Positions 41,929-53,000 of a stretch of 64,000 nucleotides of DNA are shown here, in pieces (within the stretch, counting starts at the first letter, position 1; every line of letters begins with the position of its first letter). The translations under genes and the position numbers were made by a program. The DNA lies in assembly GCA_004764695.1 (NCBI GenBank), contig SMSO01000025.1, positions 4,318,862 through 4,382,861 on the forward strand, given 5' to 3'. The notes beneath the pieces are model-generated. The model was given only the letters and a program-made list of their open reading frames with translations, was not told where the DNA came from and did no database searches. This stretch comes from Schizochytrium sp. TIO01. Taxonomy: Eukaryota > Sar > Bigyra > Thraustochytrida > Thraustochytriidae.

Positions 41929-42699
41929 TTATCGACCGCCCTTCTTTGATTTGCTGGAGCGTGTCAATTCATTGTATTGACTATTGCTCTCTTTTGCAAT
42001 AGTGTTTTCGTCTTTGTAGTTTTGAAACTCTCTGGCAGCCTTTTCAAGAGCCGACTGCCAAGCTTTGCTTGCGCGACTATCGGTACACTTGAAATAGAGG
42101 TCGCGCAGACCTTCTTTACCACATTTTAAATTCTGCAGTTTCACGCAATAAATAGGCGCATGGTTTTTGCCTTCATTCTCTTGATATTCAATCGTGGTGT
42201 CGCTTGTAATCCAAAATACTTTGCGTGGTTTCAGGTGAGCTTGATCGTGGAAGTATTGCAATTCGTTCTCTTTGAGGGATAAGAACCGCCGTTGCCATCG
42301 AATCCAGCCAGACAAAGGTGCATATGATTTCTTGCTCACATAGCCACTATGAGTGACTGGTTTGTGTTCACGTGGACTAGATAGCGCGTTGGTTGCGTCT
42401 GCATTAAATTCTAGTCTTGGTCCTGTGCCGTTTCGAGAGCCCGAGGCATTTTCACGCGGGTGTAGCAGTCCTTCCCGTAAGGTCTGAGCAGCATCTTTCC
42501 AGAACTCTTGGCCAACAGCCTCTTTCTCAGCAAGGCTAAGAACTAAAGCATCCTTGGCGGCCTTTTCCCTTTGGGCCGCCGCCCATTCGGCAACCTCTTC
42601 TTGTGTCCAGTCGCATGAACATTGTCCATCGAGCTCTGCATCAAAGTCTTCGCCATGTGTCATTGATAATGCAGCTGGTCGGGGCAAATGTGCAAGCAT
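41929..42699 (-). CDS. PH-domain protein
   Basis: The protein has 256 aa from the first in-frame ATG at 42699 (MLAHLPRP). Residues about 115-225 form a pleckstrin-homology domain: HSGYVSKKSYAPLSGWIRWQ, then RRFLSLKENELQYF (strands 1-4), a middle with CVKLQN, and a C-terminal helix with the invariant Trp (RASKAWQSALEKAA). The N-terminal third contains DWTQEEVAEWAAAQREKAAKD, a helix of unknown role. The C-terminus is basic (RSSKSKKGGR). PH domains bind phosphoinositides or proteins at membranes; the specific ligand is unknown. The reading frame stays open upstream to a TGA at 42975 without an ATG, so a 5' exon or longer N-terminus is possible. Confidence 0.8.
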   Translation of the reverse strand: MLAHLPRPAALSMTHGEDFDAELDGQCSCDWTQEEVAEWAAAQREKAAKDALVLSLAEKEAVGQEFWKDAAQTLREGLLHPRENASGSRNGTGPRLEFNADATNALSSPREHKPVTHSGYVSKKSYAPLSGWIRWQRRFLSLKENELQYFHDQAHLKPRKVFWITSDTTIEYQENEGKNHAPIYCVKLQNLKCGKEGLRDLYFKCTDSRASKAWQSALEKAAREFQNYKDENTIAKESNSQYNELTRSSKSKKGGR

Positions 42700-44154
42700 T
42701 GTATGTTGTCCTGTTGCTTCTACCTGTTGAGAAGAAGCTCCCGGAGGCTGTTGACGGTGAACGTGACGGTGATCGTGTTCGGTAAAATGGTACTGTCTAA
42801 CGTGTAGATCCCTTAAATGAGTTCTTGGGTTTTGGCGGGCAATCAGCTGCCTCACCAGTGTCCTCAAGAATTTAGTTTGGCCACCCTTGTACTCTAACGG
42901 CAAGCTATGGAATGGGTTTGGTGCCCTGAACTTTGTTTTGATCAGCGTGAGAATACTTCGATTGCTCAGAGGTCAACTTGTGTTTTTGACACAACTCCGT
43001 ATACATGTATGAGAGAATACGACACTACTTCTTTGCCATATAACAAGATACGGCAACTAGTTTTGAGTTGGCTTGGAAACCCTGGACTCTACCTCTATTC
43101 CCACACCGTGCGCAGTCTGGTGACCACCTATTTTGATAAGGGCGCTATGTTTCAGCAGGCCACGTTTGACCAGACCCGGTTCCCCTCGCCTCGCTCGCTC
43201 GCTTGCCAACGACGGCCGCGACACAGTCCAGTGTCTTCTCCACGCCCCAAGAAGCCATTTGCCGAGATTAATTGACTCTAAATCCATCTTTTAGAGTTCT
43301 ACATTCACGGCGCTCTTCGGGTGTGTACTCCTCTCACTAAAACGAAGAACGCTTCTTTCAAATGGACTACTCAATTTAGTCCGCGCCGGGATCGGGTGCC
43401 ATTCCTTTCCTTCCAAGGTCCTAGATTACATTGGCTACGTCTACGACTTCCTCTGCGTCCATGCCCCATCCTCATTCGCAAAGCTCTGTCAAAGGTTCAT
43501 GAATTGTTGCGCGAGGAATCCATTTGTCTAGTTTCGCGCCAACAGCAATTCATTAATTGCTGTCTTCTTTATTAAGACTACCCTACACCCGACTAGCACT
43601 CACGCATGTTTGCATTCCTTTGCTAAAAGGCGACTACTACGCTTTACTTTAAGAGTAGACTCGGTTAGTCCTAGGAGCCGTTCTTTTGCTGTTCTTTCTC
43701 GTCTGTAATGGGCACATAGAAGGCAATAGTCCTCTGTAAAACGAAGCAGGAACCTGTAAGTCCTTTTCTAATAGGTAGAAAACTCTTCAAGTACATGGAG
43801 AGACAAAGGAGGAGGAGGGCGCGGACATTGGAGGGACTCGGGATATCAGGGTAATCCGCGCCCATAAAGGACCATTTTGAGCTTGTGGCGCGGAGAAGCC
43901 TATGTCTTGCGCTGCATGTGGCAGTAGCAGACGGGGGGGATTGACCTCGCACCAGAACCCTTCCGAATTTGGTTGCAGCGTTTCATACGGAGCCTTGCGA
44001 AAGCCAAGGTCTGAAAGTCGAGGCAGGGCTTTCGTGACAAAAGCGCGAGGATAAATTGCAAACGTGCTCTTCTTGGGTCGCGACCGGGGCGAGGCGATCC
44101 CTTGGAGAACAATAGTCTGATAAAGCTTAGCAGATAGACTTCGAAAGCGTCACA
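42700..44154. other. Divergent spacer between PH-domain and AK9-like genes
   Basis: No supported gene. It contains the open 5' extension of the PH gene frame (to 42975) and the AK9-like promoter. Short frames near 43321-43575 and 43671-43952 resemble nothing known. Confidence 0.5.
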
Positions 44155-47100
44155 ATGGCGGACCTCATTGACGCGCAACATAAGGTCGAAACAAGCATTG
44201 GCGTCCAGCGAAGCGTGGATGGCCTATGGGCGTTGCTCGTTAAGCACAAGACAGGAATTATAGATCATGGAGAGCTCGTCCGGTTTGTCAGTTGCTTGGC
44301 CAAGACATTGCTTGCAGGTTGCTCAAATGATCAAGCCACCGCAACAGCGCGGCAAGCACTTGAAGCTACACAGAGCATGGACAAACAAGCGTTTCAAACA
44401 TTTATGATTAATCTTGCGCATGTCTACTGTGAGTCCTTTGATCCTCTGGAATATGAAGCTTTCTTTGTTGGGCTCAAGATTCGTATTTCTAGGGCAGCAG
44501 TTGTAGTGCCTGATCTGAAGGAACCTGTAGAATTGGTAGCTCGTATTAATAAGGTAGCTATCGATGAGGATGATGATAAACTAGAATCGTTCTGGAAATT
44601 ACAAGCAAGGTCAGGTATTAGTAACACGTGGACTCCTGAGGCTATCAAACCTTTCAAAGGAGGTGCCAAAGCAGCTCAACTGATGGTGTTCGAGGTTGCT
44701 TCTACCACTGCAGCTGAGCACCTTCAACAGAGTGGATCTTCCTCAAGCTTGAGCTTTCCCGTAATCTCCCAGAGTCTTACGGATTTGGATAATGTCACTG
44801 CGATGCCTTCACATATTGGTAGCAAGGATCCCAAAGAGGCTCATACATTCTGGTCACCTCAGGTGGCTGCACAAGCAGATACTAAACTCCCCCTAATCGA
44901 CGCTATCCTTGCCAGATACAAGGAGCACTTTGGATCTTCAACGAGCAAAGCCGTTTTTGCTTCTGCATATGCCCATCAGGGATTAGAGTCGGGATTCCCG
45001 CCGCCGCAACCGCCAACACAGCCCATGGAACACTCTAGCGTGATTGCAGGTGGAATTGGATCCCGGTCTCCGCACATTGCTATTGTCGGCCTTCCCCGTT
45101 CAGGAAAGTCATCTGTTGCACGAAACCTGTGCAAGCGCACAGGATTTCAGTATTTGACACCCGCTGAGGTTGCTGGTCAAAACCTTAGCCTCTTCACGGA
45201 ACGTACGGGGGGATTTGTCCTCGACATTAGCGAGACTCTAGCATTAGATGAAAGCTCTACTGCGCCAACAACTGTAGTGCATCTCAAACTGCATTCTCAG
45301 GATGCACAATCCCGACTTACATCAATGAAGATTCACCGGGCGAGTGATAACGTATTCACGGGCGCTGAAGTCCGTGCTTTACAGGCTCAAGAAGCAGAGG
45401 CAGAGGCAGCTGCAGCAGCAGCAGCAGAGGCTCGCCTCCTTCGGAAGAAAGCGCGAGAAGCTCGAGCCGCAGTCCGAGCTGCAGCTCTAGCTGCAGGTGA
45501 AGAACCTGCTGAGGAGGAAGACGAGGAAGAAGAGGAAGAGGAGGAAGAACTGCAAGAGACTCAAGGAAACACAGAAGAAGAAGCCGAAGGTGAAGGAGAG
45601 GGTACTGAGAAGCCAATCAAAATCCACTCCTCGGATCTCGAACCTCTTTACACAAGTGATGAAGTAGAGCAAATGATGAGTTCCCATGCGAATGCTATCC
45701 AACAAGTTCTTAGCAGTGCTTCTCAAGTCATTACTGTGGATGCAAGCCAGAACCTCGATGTTATGTTAGAACAGACATTCAATCACCTTTCGGATGCTTT
45801 GGGGGGGCTCCCAGATAACAATTTTGTTCGTGCTTATTGCACTCCGCGTGCCCTCCTTTACAAACCTCCAGCCGTACCCAGTGACGAGGAAGAGGGAGAA
45901 GTGGAGGCCGAACCACCTCTAGAAACCCCTGAAGAAGAACAAGAGCTTCGATTGCAACTGCTTTACAATGTCGCAGTCGAATATAAGAAAGAGGATGAGA
46001 ACCCTGGCGAGGAAACTGAGGAAAAAGATGAAGATACTCCTGAAGTAGAACCAGAGAAGTCACCCGAACTTGCCAGCTTTAGACATTTATCAGCGTGGGG
46101 CTTAATTTGTCCTGTCACTTTGGAGGAGGGTCGAGCTCGTTATGCAGTTCTTTGGCGTGGTCATGTCTACTTTTGCTCACAACCATCAGCATTAGAAACA
46201 TTTATGGAGAACCCTTCTCAGTTTGCATTACGCACGCCAGTTTCTGCGGGTCGTGTGCTTGTTGTTGCTGCAAGTGCAGAATTAGCACATAAAGCGGCTG
46301 AATCGCTAGCTAAATCTAACACATGGACTGACATGTCCATGGCTGCGGGTGCATGGTACGACCTAAAGCCGCCCGAACAGGATACTGAAGCAATCCAAGA
46401 TCCTCCTCCTTCTGAGGAAGATGGGCTGGCCCAAGCCGAGGGTGTCGAATCAAAGCCACCTCCGGTTCACCCTCTTAGTGCTATTCTTAGTGACAATCGC
46501 TGGACACTAGCTCTCGGAGCCGAAGTCACAACCCCTGAACAAGCGTTTGGTGTTTTCCAGTCAGCAGAACGTATGCCTCGTGTAGTGATTTATGCTAAAT
46601 TCGAAGACCCCCCCTCTTCTGAGCAAGAAGAGGTGGGACTAACGCCCGAACAAGATAGTGCTGTCCAAGATGGCTCAGCCGAAACAACTCAAGGTGAAGA
46701 ATTAACTGAGTCCAAACCACCCCTTGACTTAATGGCAGAACCTTGGGCAGCTTTGGCCCAAGAAAGGGGTGTCACATTCATCAGTACGAGTATCCCATTT
46801 ACAGAAAGTAGAGAAGATCTCATTGTGCCATTCAACGAGCCATTGTCTCAAATAGCTCCACAGCTTGACAATCTTTTTGCTGCTAAAGCTATTGAGGAAG
46901 GAGCATATAAAAAGTTGCTGGGCTGGTCCCAGAATTATTGTCCTGTCGTTTTTATGAATGAAAGCCGTCTTGTGCCTGGCAAGCCTGAGTTTACTGCCTT
47001 TCATGACAAAGCATTTTACACGTTCTCTTCCGCAGAATCGATGGCAAAGTTTAAAGAGCAGCCATCAACCTACCAGAGACCTTTGGACTTACAGCGACCA

Positions 47101-49548
47101 CATCCGGTGGTTCTTCTCCTCGGTGCTGAGGGTACTGGTAAGACAGAGTGCGCACAATATTTGTCTAGCTCCTTTGGTTTGCAGCATATCACACGCCATG
47201 ACATTGAGACCCATGTAGTATCGCGTCAAGTTGTTCGCCGAATGTTAAAAGAAAGCATTCATCTCGTTGAAAATTCTATCGCAGAAGCTAAAGCCAAAGC
47301 GGCAAGAGAGCTTGCGCTAGCAGTAGCTGAGTCGAAAAAATCCGAGATAAAAATGGATCATGTTGAAGGAGAAGAGAAGGCAAATGAAGAGGAAGAATCC
47401 GAGGCTAAAGACCAAGAAGAAGGTGAAGTGCAAGAGGAAAGCCCGGAAGACCCGGAAGCAGCAGCAGCCAGAGCAGAAGCAGAGGCGGAGTCCGAGAGAC
47501 TCCAAGATGTTGAAAATCGTCAATCTTTCGTTGCAAATCTACTTCAACAAGGTGGATGCATTCTTGATGATGTCGTACAAAATCTTGAAATAGTACAAAG
47601 TCTCGCTTCTTTAACTTTAGTCCCTACTGTTGTTCTACGACTTGTAGCCGAGCAAGAGCTTGCTGTACAGAGGACTATGAATGCAACTTTCCGCTGGACA
47701 CCTCCGCAGCCGAAAACAAAGGGTCGCGTTGTAGAAGGCATTGAAGGCGAAGAGGGTACTTCAGAGGAAGGCCAACCAGAAGAAGAAGATGCAGGTGATG
47801 AGGAGGAGGAGCCTGTCAATCTCGAAGAACTACGTGAAAATGCTCGAGCAGAATGGGAAGAGGCTGTCCGGAATCGTTTTGCTCAGAGTGAGCAAGCAGG
47901 CGCTGAGATCTTGCAGTTCCTGCGCGAGGCAGGCGTTCGATGCTACGATTCGATTGATATGAATGGCCGCATGGGTCTCATGCCTGCTCTTCGTTCAATC
48001 CGTTCAAAGGTTCTCCCATTTTCACAAAAAGCTCCACGTGATTTGGATGCTCCTCAAGCTTGTCTCGTATCTCTGGGTATGGCAAATATGCTTATGAAAG
48101 AAGGCCTCGTTCTTGGGGCTCCAATAGGAAGCCACTGTCCTGTGGACTTGACAGATCATGGTCGCATTTGTAGATGTCATAGCTCCGCCTCCGAGGTGGG
48201 CATTGTTCTTTTCCGCAGTTTCCTCTATTCTCCAAGCTCAGACAAAAACGTAAAGCGTTTCTTAAGCTCTCCAGGTCCTTTTGCTGAAAATGCGCATAAA
48301 CAGAACCCAGAACCACGCAAACTCTTACGTTGTGCTGTCCTTGGAGGCGGTGGGGATTATAAGCGAAGAGGTTCATTTGTGGGAGAATTAGCGCGTATGT
48401 TTGGCCTTGTGTCTGTAACTCTAGCAGACTCTATCGAATATGTAAAGTCTCATTCAACGGACCCAGACTCGGGCTCTCTAGGCTGGCTTGGCGAACAGCT
48501 TCAAAATAAACCTTCAGATACAGAAACTCTTGCTCTATGCGTAGCTGCACGCTGTCAAGCATATGATGCGGCTGTGCAGGGATTTGTGTTAGAGGACTAC
48601 CCACGCACTGTTGACGACGCGGATTGGTTGAGAATGCAGGGTCTGTTGCCAGATTATGTTATGTTTTGTGGGGCCCGCCAAGGGCCTAGGCTTGCTGATC
48701 TTGTTGATCTTGAGCGTTGGATTCACAATTGGTCTTCTATCGCCCGTATTTACTTAAATTCCAATCACACAGTTTGGAGTAATGTGGACGAAGCGTCTGC
48801 GACGATTGTACAAAAATCCATTTCTTCATTGGGGACAGCATCCCGCACTGAAGATTCGGGAAGCAGTTCGAGATCTAGGGTAGTTAAACTTAATGGTGTG
48901 GCTGCAATGGGTGTTCAAGATCTCTTGGATAGATCACCAGCTCTAGGTTATTGCGTTGTGAGTTATGTAGATTCTGATGCTCAACGTGTGGTCCAAGGAA
49001 GTCCAAGTGAGCTTGTTTACTGTGATCAAGGATATTTTGTTTTCAGTAACCCTTCAGCTAGTGAAAAATTTATTGAGAACCCAGAGACTTATCTCAGTAG
49101 TGTTGAAGCTTGTCAAGCTGCAGTCAAAGAACTGCCTTTGAGCGCAGCTGCTCTCTTAGCGCATGGCGATCGTATTGGATATCTCGAGCAGACTGTTGCC
49201 CCTATTTTGCGAGACGGTCTTGAGCAGTGTGGTATTCTTCGTCTCAAACATCCCTCTCTAAGTCTGGAAGATTCTTGCGCAAAATTTATGGCTCTTTATC
49301 TGCGTGCAAAGAATGATAACGTTACGTCTACAGCTCGTGCACGACGGGAGCAAATGCTTCACCAGTACCTCACGGAGTGCCAGTTATTTGATCGTATCTC
49401 TAAGCATGCTGCCGGTGGCTCGGGACTACGTGCAGTGCGTAGTTGCCGTGATCAAATTGTTGATGAGCGTTCAGTACTTATTGACAAATTCGAAGATCTC
49501 TTACACCAGCCTCCAAGTATCTTGCTTGCGCGTTTCACTTCTCAATAG
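44155..49548 (+). CDS. AK9-like multi-domain adenylate/nucleoside-phosphate kinase
   Basis: The protein has 1797 aa from ATG 44155. Three P-loop NTPase units are visible. P-loop 1 is GLPRSGKS (residues 312-319) and P-loop 2 is GAEGTGKT (990-997). The third unit has a degenerate loop, LGGGGDYKRRGSF (about 1397), but keeps a kinase-like GFVLEDYPRT (1476-1485), corresponding to the 'GFILDGFPRT' strand. Interspersed are four YHS-like segments with a Cys-Pro or similar start: WGLICPVTLEEGRARYAVLW (about 648), CPVVFMNESRLVPGKPEFTAF (about 923), CPVDLTDHGR (about 1320) and YCVVSYVDSD (about 1590). This alternation is typical of animal and protist AK9. Long Ala/Glu-rich and poly-Glu segments interrupt the kinase units where the lid would be. 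AK9 proteins are linked to cilia or flagella; activity of units 1 and 3 is doubtful. ATG 44155 is the first in the frame. Confidence 0.87.
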   Translation: MADLIDAQHKVETSIGVQRSVDGLWALLVKHKTGIIDHGELVRFVSCLAKTLLAGCSNDQATATARQALEATQSMDKQAFQTFMINLAHVYCESFDPLEYEAFFVGLKIRISRAAVVVPDLKEPVELVARINKVAIDEDDDKLESFWKLQARSGISNTWTPEAIKPFKGGAKAAQLMVFEVASTTAAEHLQQSGSSSSLSFPVISQSLTDLDNVTAMPSHIGSKDPKEAHTFWSPQVAAQADTKLPLIDAILARYKEHFGSSTSKAVFASAYAHQGLESGFPPPQPPTQPMEHSSVIAGGIGSRSPHIAIVGLPRSGKSSVARNLCKRTGFQYLTPAEVAGQNLSLFTERTGGFVLDISETLALDESSTAPTTVVHLKLHSQDAQSRLTSMKIHRASDNVFTGAEVRALQAQEAEAEAAAAAAAEARLLRKKAREARAAVRAAALAAGEEPAEEEDEEEEEEEEELQETQGNTEEEAEGEGEGTEKPIKIHSSDLEPLYTSDEVEQMMSSHANAIQQVLSSASQVITVDASQNLDVMLEQTFNHLSDALGGLPDNNFVRAYCTPRALLYKPPAVPSDEEEGEVEAEPPLETPEEEQELRLQLLYNVAVEYKKEDENPGEETEEKDEDTPEVEPEKSPELASFRHLSAWGLICPVTLEEGRARYAVLWRGHVYFCSQPSALETFMENPSQFALRTPVSAGRVLVVAASAELAHKAAESLAKSNTWTDMSMAAGAWYDLKPPEQDTEAIQDPPPSEEDGLAQAEGVESKPPPVHPLSAILSDNRWTLALGAEVTTPEQAFGVFQSAERMPRVVIYAKFEDPPSSEQEEVGLTPEQDSAVQDGSAETTQGEELTESKPPLDLMAEPWAALAQERGVTFISTSIPFTESREDLIVPFNEPLSQIAPQLDNLFAAKAIEEGAYKKLLGWSQNYCPVVFMNESRLVPGKPEFTAFHDKAFYTFSSAESMAKFKEQPSTYQRPLDLQRPHPVVLLLGAEGTGKTECAQYLSSSFGLQHITRHDIETHVVSRQVVRRMLKESIHLVENSIAEAKAKAARELALAVAESKKSEIKMDHVEGEEKANEEEESEAKDQEEGEVQEESPEDPEAAAARAEAEAESERLQDVENRQSFVANLLQQGGCILDDVVQNLEIVQSLASLTLVPTVVLRLVAEQELAVQRTMNATFRWTPPQPKTKGRVVEGIEGEEGTSEEGQPEEEDAGDEEEEPVNLEELRENARAEWEEAVRNRFAQSEQAGAEILQFLREAGVRCYDSIDMNGRMGLMPALRSIRSKVLPFSQKAPRDLDAPQACLVSLGMANMLMKEGLVLGAPIGSHCPVDLTDHGRICRCHSSASEVGIVLFRSFLYSPSSDKNVKRFLSSPGPFAENAHKQNPEPRKLLRCAVLGGGGDYKRRGSFVGELARMFGLVSVTLADSIEYVKSHSTDPDSGSLGWLGEQLQNKPSDTETLALCVAARCQAYDAAVQGFVLEDYPRTVDDADWLRMQGLLPDYVMFCGARQGPRLADLVDLERWIHNWSSIARIYLNSNHTVWSNVDEASATIVQKSISSLGTASRTEDSGSSSRSRVVKLNGVAAMGVQDLLDRSPALGYCVVSYVDSDAQRVVQGSPSELVYCDQGYFVFSNPSASEKFIENPETYLSSVEACQAAVKELPLSAAALLAHGDRIGYLEQTVAPILRDGLEQCGILRLKHPSLSLEDSCAKFMALYLRAKNDNVTSTARARREQMLHQYLTECQLFDRISKHAAGGSGLRAVRSCRDQIVDERSVLIDKFEDLLHQPPSILLARFTSQ

Positions 49549-50008
49549 TATCGTTTCGAAGTCTGTAGGTCGAGAAATTCGTCAAAAACAACGTCAGAAT
49601 TGATGATCATAGCTATTTATGAACGTTCTTTCGTTGGTTTTGAAGTGCTACTTGTTGAAGGAGGAACCTATGATTATGAATAAATATATACTACCTATAT
49701 GAATAACGAAATTAAATAAATCAGTTTCCAAGTTCTTAACATGGCTAATATTTGGATATACACTTTTGAAGTGTCTTATATATGCCAACAAATATTTTGT
49801 AGTTGCAGCAAGCTTTCAACTTACCTTGATCCTAAATCGTACTGCGACGAGCCCGCAAAGAATAAATATGATCACCGATGAAAGAGAGAGCAAGCAAGAT
49901 TCCTGTTGAAGAATGTCAAAGATGAGCAACAGAAAAGAAAAGAAAAGAAAAAGGTAAAGATCTTGATTTTGATTTTGATTCATACAAGAATAGTTCCGGG
50001 CAAGTTGA
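49549..50008. other. Convergent spacer
   Basis: A short AT-rich gap between the 3' ends of the AK9-like and ankyrin-repeat genes. GATTTT repeats lie near 49963-49980. Nothing else was seen. Confidence 0.6.
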
Positions 50009-53000
50009 TCATTTGTTTAAATGGGGCAGTACAGCACCCTGCTCAACAAGAACGAGGGCAACAGAAGTATTGCCTTGCTGAATAGCTACATCAAGTGCAG
50101 ATGAGCCATCACGATCCGCGTGATGCATATCCGCACCTGCTGATGCTAAAAGGCGAATGGCCTCGACGTTGTTTGCGACGCAGGCCCATGCAAGTGGTGT
50201 CCTACCTATTGCATCCACCACATTCACGTGTGCGCCATGCTTGAGGAGTAGGGCGACCATATCATTGTGTCCAAGCGCGCAAGCCAAATGAAGAAGCGAA
50301 GCGCCATTAGGTGTGTCCATGTTCACATTCGCGCTCGGATTCTGGAGCAAGCGCGCTAAGAGGTCTGTATTGCTCGTCCGTAAGGCGGTGATAAGAGCAT
50401 TTGTTCTGGCGTGCTTGGCACCAGAAAGAGCATTGACATCAGCGCCGGCATCGAGAAGAGTGTTAACAAGTTGCATTTGGCCCTGCTCACAAGCCCAGAC
50501 CAGGAGGCTGTGGGAGGTTGACTCATCTTGAATCGTGTTGATGTCAAGATTTCCTTTGTCAATCATCAGCCTTACCAACTCTGGTTTGTTCTCAGTCAAT
50601 GCAGCTAAAATAGGTTTACGCGGTCGACGGCGAACTTTACTAGGCAGCAGCGGTTCCGCAGCCTTGCTAGTGTTATTTCCGTTAATATTGCTGTTGCTGT
50701 TAGCGGACTTGTTCTCCGAGGGCGATGGATCCGGGAGCTGCATGTTTGGGTCAGCACCAACCTTGAGCAGACTTTCCACCAGGCCAGCATCAGGGTCATC
50801 GACGTAGCAGAGGTCGAGGAGCACATGCGTAGCCATCTCGCGTTTCGTTGCCTCGGAAGCATCGGGGCCGCCAAGAATTTGCTCCAGTAGTGATAATTTT
50901 CCCTTAAAGAGTTTCGAGATAATACCAGGACCAGACGAGAAGACCTCAGGGTTTATCTTAGCACCACATGCAATAAGAGCATCAACCTCTTCCTCGTGAC
51001 CAAGCTCACAGGCAAGAAGGAGGGGAGATGCATGCTGTGGATCGGCCTTGCATTCCTTAACAAGTAGCTTGATAAAGCGCCCATTGCGGTGCTTTACACA
51101 AGCACGAAGAGGCGTTGCACCCTTGAACATTACATTGGGGTTGGCCCCGGCTTGACAGAGTTGCATCATTGCTACGCGAACTTGCAAACGCATGCGTTTC
51201 TCCGTTAGTGTACAGAGAAAAATAAGAGGTGGCGCCTCATCTTCCTTGGTTCCAGAATTGAGATCAATAAGCTTGTTCCGACGCATCCAGGTTATTATAC
51301 GGGTGAGCATGCGAACCTCGGTGAAAGAGCGCGTAACAATATAGAAGAATAGAATGAAACGAATCGGAGAGTGAAGACCCCAGGGCTCCTCCATGGAGGC
51401 CCATTGCTCACTGAGCGTGCACTGCCAATGCGCAGGAGAGAGGGTTAGAGGTTTTTCAGCAGCGCCAGCTTTCCGCAGTTCCATGTCCATGAGACGCATG
51501 GCCATTGGGATATTGCCGCGCGCCATGGCCTGTAGTAATGGGGTCCCTTCTACGACCGAGTTGGAGCGGTTATCTCTCATGGAGGGCTGCTGTGCTGACG
51601 CATGCAGGGCCTTGTCCAAATGAAAACCAAACGGTTTTTCCGCAGAAAGTGTTTCCACAACCATTTGATCAAGCTTCTCTAATTTGCCCTCAGCATTGAG
51701 CTTGAGAATGTGCTCAACGCAAAAGCGGAAAAGGTCATCTCGCACTTCGTCTGATTCAAAGGCGGTATCCATGCGTGAGGCTTTATCAAGAATACAACGA
51801 AGAAGAACGGGGTTTTTGAGGTCGTCCACAGCACACTTGAACAATTTGGCCAATGTCTCTTCACTAATGGGCAATTCAAATTCATCAGCAAGTAGAACGC
51901 GGATCATGTCAGCCCGGCCAGATGCTGCTGTTTTAGAGAGAACAACATCGAAAATCTCACGTCCTTCCACGGGCTTGAGTTTGTGGAGGTCAGCTCCGGC
52001 CCGGAGGAGCTTCTCCACACTGGATGCGTCGCCTTTCATGAATCTCCGCTGCAAGATAGGTGTTGGAACCCGCTCTTTGTAATCTACGATGATGCCTTGC
52101 TCCACATTCAGTTCTCCAAGTTTACCTTCCACAGATGAAGGGACCATAATATATTTGTCACCTTCGGCTTTGTAGGCAACGCACTGGCCTTTCAGAGGCC
52201 CATCCCTCGGCTTTTCTACAGAAACATATTCCACACGCCAGCCAACGGCATCCTCTTGTTTAGCAGGAGCAGGCACAACCTTGCTAAGAAGAATTGCAGG
52301 GTCCATCTCCTCTTCCTCCTTGCGCTTGCGCTCAGCTTCTTCCTCTTCCTTGCGCTTGCGCTCTTCTTCTTCTTCTTGCTGCTTCTTCTTCCTTGCTGCT
52401 TCTGCCTCTTCTGCTTCTTTACGTTTGCGCTCTTCCTCTGCTTCTTTTTCGAGTCGTGCCTTTTCCCTGGCCTCCTCTTCCTCCTTGGCCTTCCTTTCAG
52501 CTTCTTGCTTCGCTTTTAGCTCTGCTTCTTCCTTGGCCTTGCGCTCGGCCTCTTCCTTGGCCTTGCGCTCGGCTTCTTCCTTAGCTTTGCGCTCGGCTTC
52601 TTCTTTGGCCCTTTTGTCAGCTTCTTCTTTGGCCTTTTTGTCGGCTTCCTCTTTAGCCTTTTTGTCGGCTTCCTCTTTAGCCTTCTTGTTGGCTTCCTCT
52701 TTGGCCTTTCTGTCAGCCTCTTCTTTGGCCTTTCTATCAGCTTCTTCTCTGGCCTTTTTGTCGGCTTCTTCTCTGGCCTTTTTGTCAGCTTCTTCTTTGG
52801 CCTTTTTGTCGGCCTCGTCTTTAGCCTTTTCGTCGGCCTCGTCTTTGACCTTTTTCGCTGCAGCTGCAGCTGCAGAATCTCCATCGTCAGCACTAGCACT
52901 AGCAGAGTCTTTATGACTTTTGTCTTCATCCTTGTTGGTGATATTCAGCTTGCTGTTTGCTGCAGTGCCCTTTTCGTTCTCCACAAGTGTTTTCTTAGTC

